Of a stretch of DNA of 64,000 nt, positions 56,896 through 64,000 are shown piece by piece. Where the stretch lies: the NCBI GenBank assembly GCA_001179505.1, contig CDMY01000407.1:10061-74060 (forward strand). Reading direction: 5' to 3'. The translations under genes were made by a program, and so were the position numbers. Origin of the DNA: Vitrella brassicaformis. Its lineage: Eukaryota; Sar; Vitrellaceae. Each line of letters begins with the position of its first letter. Within the stretch, counting starts at the first letter, position 1. The notes under the pieces were generated by a model. The model worked only from the letters and a program-made list of their open reading frames with translations. It was not told where the DNA came from and made no database searches.

Positions 56896-58227
56896 CTACC
56901 CACCAGAAAGTGCGCCATCTCCCTTCACGGACGCCTCTCGCTCGGCAATCCGCTTCATCCGTCTGACGTAGCGCTCGATCCTCTTGTCGTATCTTGCCAG
57001 CCGGGCGTCAACCCGTCGCTGCGCGGCGACAGCTGATGGCCTCCGTGTGGGCGAGAGGGATGGTGAAGTGGGCACGTTGACGGTGGATGCGGCGGGCGAC
57101 TGGTCTTGTGTGGGTGTGCAGGTGGGGGAGCGGGTGGACATGGAGGAGAGGGAGTCCTTGGGGGCCATCTCCATCTTGATGCCCTCCACCTTGGCCATCT
57201 TGCTCTTGAGGAAGTCGCCGGTGTCCGCCATGTCAAGGGTCTCGATGCCCAGGACCTTCGCCCCACAGAACCGAAAAGCCGACGCCACGACAGTTTCATT
57301 GTGCCCATACACCTGCACACCAGACGCCGCCATGTCAACCAGCGGTGGATGGTGTGTTCCTGGCCTGCTCTCACTCACCCTCATGCCAGCTTTTGGTCCG
57401 CCCGTGGTGCGGCAGATGACGACTTTCTTGTCCCTGAGCAGGCCCTGCGAGCCGTACGCCCTGAGGAAGCCGCGTAGGCCGGGGATGAACTGGCAGATGT
57501 TGAGGGTGAAGACGAGGATGGGGTGCAGGGGGAGGTTCTTGTAGGCAAACCCCGCCGTCATGACCTGGTCCAGGAACGCCTTGAGCGTCGCTGGCACGTC
57601 GTACCAAAACACGGGATGCACCAAGATCTGACACACACAAGACGGACGGGTCAAGAGGGTAGGCTGGTTGGGCAACCAAGGTTCCAGTGTTCTAGTGTGT
57701 GGTTGCCCACCCACGCACCACGAATCTGGCCTTGTGGAGCTCCTCCTGCAGCCACTTGATCTCGCCCGAAGGCTCCCCCTTGCCGTATTTCGAGTAGCGG
57801 TACATCCACTCGTCCCTGAGGCCCGTCAGGCCCATCCTGCTGAGGTCCACCCGGGTGAATGGTATGCCCTGCGCCGCCAGCAGCTCCTCCCACTTGGCTG
57901 CCGTGCGGCTCGACAGCGATGTGACATTGGGCGCCGGGTGCGCCACCACAATCAGGGCGTTGTCTGGCGTACCAGACTCACGATAAAGCGGGTACCTGCT
58001 CAAGCAAGACACCCACGTCAATCAATGGGAGAGATGCAATGCCATCGATTCGATGGCGGATGTGGCCCAGTGTGTGCAGACAGACAGGTTGCCAACCTCC
58101 GTTTTGCGTTGAGGTTCTGCAGCCATTGTTTGTGCCATGTCGGGAAGAGCGTCGCCAGAAGGTCACTGAGGAGCAGGGTCAGGACGAGCCAAAGGGACTC
58201 GAAGAGTAGTTCCAGAGACCAAAACAT
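56896..58227 (-). CDS. flavodoxin-fold NAD(P)H:quinone oxidoreductase family protein
   Basis: Four exons (58227-58097, 57995-57719, 57627-57379, 57312-56896) join in frame to 357 residues. Family members bind FMN or FAD and reduce quinones with two electrons. The N-terminus is an uncleaved-looking membrane anchor (ELLFESLWLVLTLLLSDLLA). The fold follows: ALIVVAHPAPNVTSLSSRTA (nucleotide-binding strand and loop), RVDLSRMGLTG, ARFVILVHPVFWYDVPATLK then AFLDQVM (the family signature), KKVVICRTTGGPKAG and FCGAKVLGIETLDMADTG. A Ser/Thr/Pro-rich and basic tail of about 100 residues follows (RYDKRIERYVRRMKRIAERE). The family is clear; whether the substrate is a quinone is inference. The 5' flank carries sequence blocks shared with two other loci. 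Confidence 0.88.
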
Positions 58228-60105
58228 GATCGGCCGTGATGTCGGTGCGGGAGGCAGCGGCTGACGTTCCAAGCTGCTTGACAGGCGTGGGAGGTTGGTT
58301 GGTTGGTTAGTGTGTTTAACGAGACTCGTGTCTGTAACCCCGGAGGGATCCTCTTGTCTCACGCACTAAACTAGCAGCATGTACATGCAAAGCATGCACA
58401 CGGCCTGTCTACCCCTCCCTGCACTGGCACCGGCGGACAAACAGATGGCAGCAGAGAGCACTGGCTGCCTTGTAGAACGTTGACAAACACCGATTCCGGC
58501 TACATGCACAAGAACGGGCGCTGTCGCCCAGCAAGAGCCATGGCAAGTGTACAGAAGCCAGAAGGGGGAAGTGGAAAAATGAGCGCTCTCTGAGCCACCA
58601 AAGCAACGATCAGCCAATCACATGAATACACCACCATATACACACGGGACCCATACGGAAGGAAGACAGCAAGATAGCAGAGGGAGAGAGAAGGAAATAG
58701 CTAGGCAGGCCATGAGGCCCTGCAACATATGATAGACGATACCTAAGGTGCACTCCATCCCTTCACACAGCACTGAGTATGATGCCACAGTGGCGCCTGT
58801 CTACTTGTACGGTAGTGAGCTGTGGGCGGGCACTAACTGTGATGCAGTACGGTGTGATCTAAGTCGATAGGCACTTGGCAGACACATGCACAGGAAGTCC
58901 TGGCTAGGCTGGCAGAGGAAGACAGAAGGCAGCTAAAGGGGAGAGCCCCGCCGCGGTAATGAGCAAACAGACAGACATGCGGCACTGGCTGAAATGGCAT
59001 GAGTATGGTCGCAACAGAGAGGCACGCCGAAGTCTAACCACACGTGCAACCATGCACACGCAAAAGAAAAGACATCATGGCGGGCAACGACACGTGATAG
59101 GCTACCGCATAGAAGAGACCACACCAATGACAAGACATCACCAGCCGCTTCACCCCTACCACCAAGCACTTAAACGAAGAGAACATGAAAGGCAGGGGGA
59201 AGGCAGGGGAAGCAAGCTAGACAGACAGAGGCAAGAAGGGTCCCACAGACGGACAGAGGCAGCACCATGAATGACAGGAGTCTGGTCTCAATGCATAGAG
59301 GCACGCCGAAGTATAACCACACGCGTAATCATATGCACGCAAAAGAAAAGACATGGCGGCGTGCGACCTCACGTGATAGTGTGGCGACGCTCGTGGCCTG
59401 TATGATCACAGACCACTGGGCCGCTCACAGAATGCCTGACAGCAGCAGAGACACATCTAGAGAGACGTATCAGATTGGTCTGTATGCGTGCCCTCACTGT
59501 GTGTCGAGACGTTGATGTGTATGTATGTGTCGGACACATGCATGCTGATTGATGAACGGTTCGTCGTTTGTGATGGACAAGTTGATGGTTGCGCATGAAG
59601 CAGTCATCGATTGATCGATCCGTTCATTGCAAGTTCGCATTGCATACACACACGCGTCTACGTTTGTGTGTGTGTCTGTTGGTTACTCATCCGCTACTCA
59701 GTGACAAGAAGCTATGCATGGAGCGCTACAAGTTGCTCTATTGCTGGTGCTTAGCTGGCTGGCTGGAAGAAAAATCGCCAGCATCGATCGATGTGGTTAG
59801 TGGTAAGCTCTCTTTGTGACCCACCCACCCACACGAACACGAAAATCAACATGTAACTGCGATGACGGCATTCAAACGCCGATTCAAAGCACAGACAGCT
59901 GAGGCTGGTCGCCTCGCATGCGTACGTATATGTATGTATGTACGTATATGTATGCAGACGTATGCAAGTGTGCAAATAGGTATGCAAGCATGTATGTGGC
60001 GACATGCATTCATGCATCCCTCTTCCCGCGTGTGTACGCATACCATGACCAGGACCTTGCCTGGGGGATGGTGTGTTGATGAGCTCAGTGAGTCGATGAA
60101 GAGAA
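58228..60105. other. intergenic region with a diverged direct repeat
   Basis: About 1.9 kb with no supported gene. Two copies of an approximately 83-bp sequence lie at about 59018-59100 and 59297-59379, both starting AGAGGCACGCCGAAGT and ending CACGTGATAG. A GTAT-rich palindromic tract with alternating GTATGTACG-type motifs lies at 59925-59960. Confidence 0.6.
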
Positions 60106-63100
60106 CTAGTAGCTGCGGGGAAAGCCGTCGAAGTCGTCACTGAATAGAGACGTAACGATGAATGATAGATCAGTGATCGCCAATGTGTCGTGCATGCAAG
60201 GATTGACCTGCGTGGGGGTGCGCTGCGTTCGCGTCCGCCATCGTAAGGTCGGCTGTATGAGTAGCCGCGGGCTCGGAAGCCGCCGCGGCCGCGGAACGGG
60301 CCTGACGGGAAGTGGCTGGGCATGGGGGGAGGCAGCACCGTCTGGAGCGAGTGTGGGGCGGTCTCGCGCTGCGCCTGTTTGGTGTCGGTGGTCTTGTTGC
60401 CACCGTTCTTGCCGTCCTTGCCCTCGCCCTTGCCCTTGTTAGCACCCGACTCTGACAGTCATACGGCAGAGCACGAGAAGAATGATTCATGCATACACGG
60501 ATGTGTGTGTGTGAGTGCCTTACCGAGCTTCTCGATGGTCGATTTCATGAGGTTGACCATCCGCTTTTTAATGTTATTGTTAAACAGACCTTTCTGCATG
60601 CCCACGTTGATGCTGCTGAGCACGTGCAGGAAGCGCCAGGCGTGCTTCTCTTCGAAGGCGACGCGAATGGGATCGGTCGGCTTGCGCAGCAGCAGCTCGC
60701 CGTAGCTGTTGATGCTCTTGTGGGCGTCAAGGGCGATGCTGTAGACGTGGCTGCCGAGGATGCTTGTAAGGTCGCCCATGTGCTCGACTGGCATGTTGGC
60801 CGACTCTGAAACAGACACACACAGTGAGTGTGTCTGTGTCATGCTCTTGTGTGAGTGATGGAGCCTCGTCCGTGTTGTTCCCCTGCTCACCTAAGTCATT
60901 GACCATTCTGAACCAACAGCCAGGCTGCCCAATGTGGATGGCCTTTTCCACTGCAAACACATACAGATCAAAGAGGAATGACTTGATGTACATCCATCCA
61001 TGCAGATGTGCGTGGGTGGGTGGGATGCTTACGATCTGGGTGCTCGATAAGGATGGACTTGAACTCCTTCTCGATCCACTCGTTGGGCAGTGGCGTGAAG
61101 GCGGCGAACCTGTTGCTCCTCTGCTTGGATGGGATGAGCCCCGGGTAGCGGCTGCTCACCTGAGCGAGGTACTCGCTCGCCAGCGTCAGCTGCGTCTTGC
61201 TCGTGATGTGGTGTTGGCTTTTGAAGAACGAAACTGCATACACACGTGCAAGCAGACGGACACGACAATAATGACAGTGTGCGTATGCGCGTGCTGTGTA
61301 TTGGTGCGTACTGGAGTCCTTGATGGTGCGATGGTAGGCCGCACTGAGAGGGTCCTAGTCGGCGTGGAAAATCTCGTTCTTGAAGTCCACCACGAATGCG
61401 TCGCTGTGGAAGACGAGCTGTTCTCCGGTTGACAAACCTGACCAACACACACAGCAGCCATCACAGTGTGCGTGTGGTGGTGGTGCTGCTGGTGGTGTAT
61501 GTATGTGTGCGCGTTGTACCTCAGTCCGTCTTGAGGTACGCTGCCGATCGGCAGAGCCCTAAGGGTGAGCATGAAAGCCCATCCCACACAAGCACGCGGT
61601 AGGCCGGATAAGCTTGATTCGCTCTGAGCTGGCTGGCGCCGGCCATCTGGTAGTGATATCTCTGGTAGCTCTTGAACTTGTTGTCGAGCAGGACCGCGAA
61701 CCAGCGGCAGAAGGCCTCCTTTCCTTCCCACTGCTCGTGGCCATTGAGTCGCTCGTCGAGGATCACCACGTTGCACGCGTAGTTGCCCTTGATGGGTTGC
61801 TCGACGCCCCACTGATAGGCACCGATCCACAAGCGGTTGAAGGTGTGCTCGTCGAAGACAGTGGCTGAATGGCTGCGGATGGCGTGGTAAGCCGCGGCCG
61901 TCTGTTTCTCAATGTTGAGCTTGTAAAGCTTCACAAACTCTTGGATGCGAGAAGCCGATGGATTGACCGTCTCCATGAAATCCACGAACTTCACGTATAC
62001 CTCTGACGAACACACAACACAGGCAGAGAATGAGTTGTGTGTTGTTGATCTGTGTGCCGTGATGCGTCGCATACCAGCAGCGGGCATGGCGCTTTCCATG
62101 AGCGTCTCGAGGTTGCTCTTGTCTTGAGCACTCGATGACGCCGATGCGAGTGCAGTTTCTGATGCACACACAGCATCAGAATGAGAGAGAGATGTGTGAA
62201 TGTCTTCGCGTGTGTGCGAGGATGCTCACCAATCTGCATGCCGCTGGATGAGTTGCCGTCTTTCAACGCACCTGCTACAGCCGCAGCGCCTTGAATGTTG
62301 CCGCTCGGGGGCGAGTCAGCAGCCACACCACCCGCGCGGATACATATCCATGGGTGATGTATGCGCATGGTATGAGTGCCATGTGCCTGACCTAGTCCGC
62401 CTTGTCGTTCGGTGGGGACAGCAGATTGATCGGCGCAGGAGGCGCCGGCAAAGGCGATTTCATGCCGCCATTGTCATCGTCAACAACCTCGATGTCCATA
62501 GCACCTGAGGTGATAAAACACACACACAGAGGACGGGAGTGCTTTGTGTCTGTCATGAAAGAGTGCGTGCACATATTGCTGACGCATCCTTGATGGTGGA
62601 TAGGGCATTGATCTTGTCGCTGTCCATCTTGGTATCTTTGGCCTGGCCGAAGAGAGCACTCATTTTGCCTGATCAGACAGAGCAAACACACAGAGTGGTG
62701 AAAGTCACACGATCAATCGATGCTCGCGGGATGCAAGTAATCGTTGCTGACGAGGATGATCTCACCTTTGGAGAGCTTGTCCTTGCCCTTGTCGTTCTTG
62801 CGCTCCTTGCATTTGATAGGCGGGATGCGAGGGCGACGCTGATTCTCGGGTGACGACGGATTTCCTGCCTCACTCAGAGACTGCATGTAATGGGGGATGG
62901 GAATTGGCGTTCTTTTGGCTGTGTGGCGCACGCTGTTTGCTTACGTAATGGGTGGATGTGAGCCCTTGATTCGTTCTCCTGCCAATGAGAGCCCATGCTT
63001 GTAAAGACAGAGCCAGCCATCTGACTTGGGGCTCGGGGAGACGTCGATTTTTACAGTGCAGAAACGTACTGACTGATGTGGGTTGATGGAAGGCAGTGAG

Positions 63101-63110
63101 ATCCACATGT
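60106..63110 (-). CDS. unrecognised multi-exon gene with RGG tail and in-frame stop codons
   Basis: The first clear exon contains MWISLPSINPHQSVRF and LCLYKHGLSLAGERIKGS. Later exons read IPPIKCKERKNDKGKDKLSK, GKMSALFGQAKDTKMDSDKI and MDIEVVDDDNGGMKSPLPAP. The core has FNRLWIGAYQWGVEQPIKGN, EQWEGKEAFCRWFAVLLDNK, LASEYLAQVSSRYPGLIPSK and IKKRMVNLMKSTIEKLGK. It ends in an Arg/Gly-rich tail (PFRGRGGFRARGYSYSRPYD and DDFDGFPRSY). The RGG tail suggests RNA binding; the core fits no family I know. An exon with strong coding bias has an in-frame TAG at 61354-61356, and exons near 61519 and 62398 seem to run into TGA or TAG next to their donor sites. It may be a decaying gene, or I may have misread splicing. 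Confidence 0.5.
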
Positions 63111-63302
63111 TGATGGATTTTGTTTCGGTCGATTGCACCTGCACGAAGAGAAAGAGGCTCAGAGAGAGAACATCCACAGAGGAAAGAATGAGGGAGAATG
63201 ACGGAGTGGGGTGGCGAAGTGATGTGATTCGTGGATGTATGTGATGTCCGTAGTAGCCCTGAGCCTCCTGAGTGCGTTTCTTCTCTTCTTGCAGTGTATT
63301 TC

Positions 63303-63763
63303 ATGTGCAAGCTTTTACGAGCCGGTGTGAGCTAAGCTTGCAAAACCAGCACCGAACGGACAACTAACGACGTGCGTGCGCAGACTCGAAACAGCCTCCG
63401 TTTGAAAGGATACGTGTCGGCAGTGAAGATCTTTGATCAACGTGAGTGTTCGTAAGTCCCTCCTCCCCTCTCTGACGAAGTCGCAGATCTGCAGCCTTGC
63501 CCCTTCTCGCCAGCAGCCTCGACGTTCCAGGTATGAAGACACCGGTGCGTGCGTGTGTTGCGTGGTGATCAGGGGGTGGGGAGGGTGCTTGTCATGGAAG
63601 CGGGCAGCTCTGGCAGCACGGGAGACAGGCGAGTACTTCTCTCAGCGATGTGTCGTGCATCCACCTCCCCTCGTACGAGTCTTTCTTCCGGAAGAGCGAG
63701 CGCCCAGGCCGACGCCCATCGGCTGTTCCCTTGCCAACGCCGGGCGGCGGGCAGCTGCCTTGA
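63303..63763 (+). CDS. small four-exon gene, 86 residues, function unknown
   Basis: Exons 63303-63326, 63384-63441, 63487-63530 and 63629-63763 join in frame with canonical GT-AG introns of 57, 45 and 98 nt. The product starts MCKLLRAGTRNSLRLKGYVS, a basic amphipathic N-terminus that could be a mitochondrial presequence. The last exon reads SDVSCIHLPSYESFFRKSER and ends PTPGGGQLP. Every exon is too short to stand out as an open frame; the consistent phases are the main support. No family is recognised. Confidence 0.45.
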
Positions 63764-64000
63764 GCGGGCCGGGACGAACTGGGTTTATGGCAGGCGGGCA
63801 GCCTGCAGCGAACTCGGATGGAAGAGAGTCCTCGGACGGGACTGATGGACTGTGATGGAGAGAGAGAGAGGGAGGGAGCGAGGAAGTGAGTGAGTGAGAC
63901 GAGTCAGGTACGAGCAAGCCAGTGACACGTTTGATGGGTACATAGCTGTCAGTACAGAGAGAAAGCGAGGCAGCAAGACAGACAGATAGATAGACAGGCG

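Noticed and set aside
1-64000. General stop-codon reassignment to explain in-frame TAA, TGA and TAG
   Set aside because: Well-supported genes (aminopeptidase P, EngA, PsaF, Cpn10, LC8, transporters) end properly at TGA or TAA at family-typical lengths and contain no internal stops.

Overview
This window is nuclear DNA from a photosynthetic eukaryote. Protein genes are split by many short introns (mostly about 55-120 nt, GT-AG with rare GC-AG), exons prefer G or C at third codon positions, and non-coding DNA is full of (GT)n, (CA)n, GACT, GGAT and GGGA repeats. Nuclear genes encode a photosystem I subunit (PsaF), a carotenoid-type CYP97 P450 and an EngA GTPase. Several start with a signal peptide followed by an Ala-rich/Phe cleavage site and a transit-like stretch, as in algae with a complex secondary plastid. 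There is also a flagellar microtubule inner protein, an LC8 dynein light chain and an NPSN-type SNARE. A chromerid alga (Vitrella-like) fits best, but that is inference.

Layout: P450(-), acylated EF-hand-like protein(+), plastid helicase-associated-repeat protein(-), aminopeptidase P(+), assembly gap (300 N), PH-like membrane protein(-), LC8(+), an unknown gene(-), BTB protein(-), a small 68-codon ORF(-). From 20.1 to 29.4 kb is a repeat-rich, gene-poor island. It holds two decayed copies of a retropepsin-like gene with a shared 3' flank, a gene with apparent frameshifts, orphan exons, minisatellite-like repeats and a 468-bp Tc1/mariner-type MITE. From 29.4 kb genes are dense again: SSF symporter(-), PHT1-like MFS transporter(+), Cpn10(+), CFAP210-like protein(-), PsaF with a PsaJ-like tail(+), an unknown gene(-), NPSN SNARE(-), EngA(+), makorin-like RING/CCCH protein(-), Alba protein(+), coiled-coil protein(+), flavodoxin-fold oxidoreductase(-), an RGG-tailed gene with in-frame stops(-), and a small four-exon gene(+) at the right end.

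Seven of the gene pairs are head to head, with start codons about 160-590 bp apart, so short bidirectional promoters look like the default here. The most notable observations are the PsaF-PsaJ fusion, the MITE with perfect 25-bp inverted repeats and a TA duplication, the paired decayed retropepsin-like genes, a strongly coding-biased exon interrupted by TAG, and 33-bp blocks shared between 5' flanks of unrelated genes.
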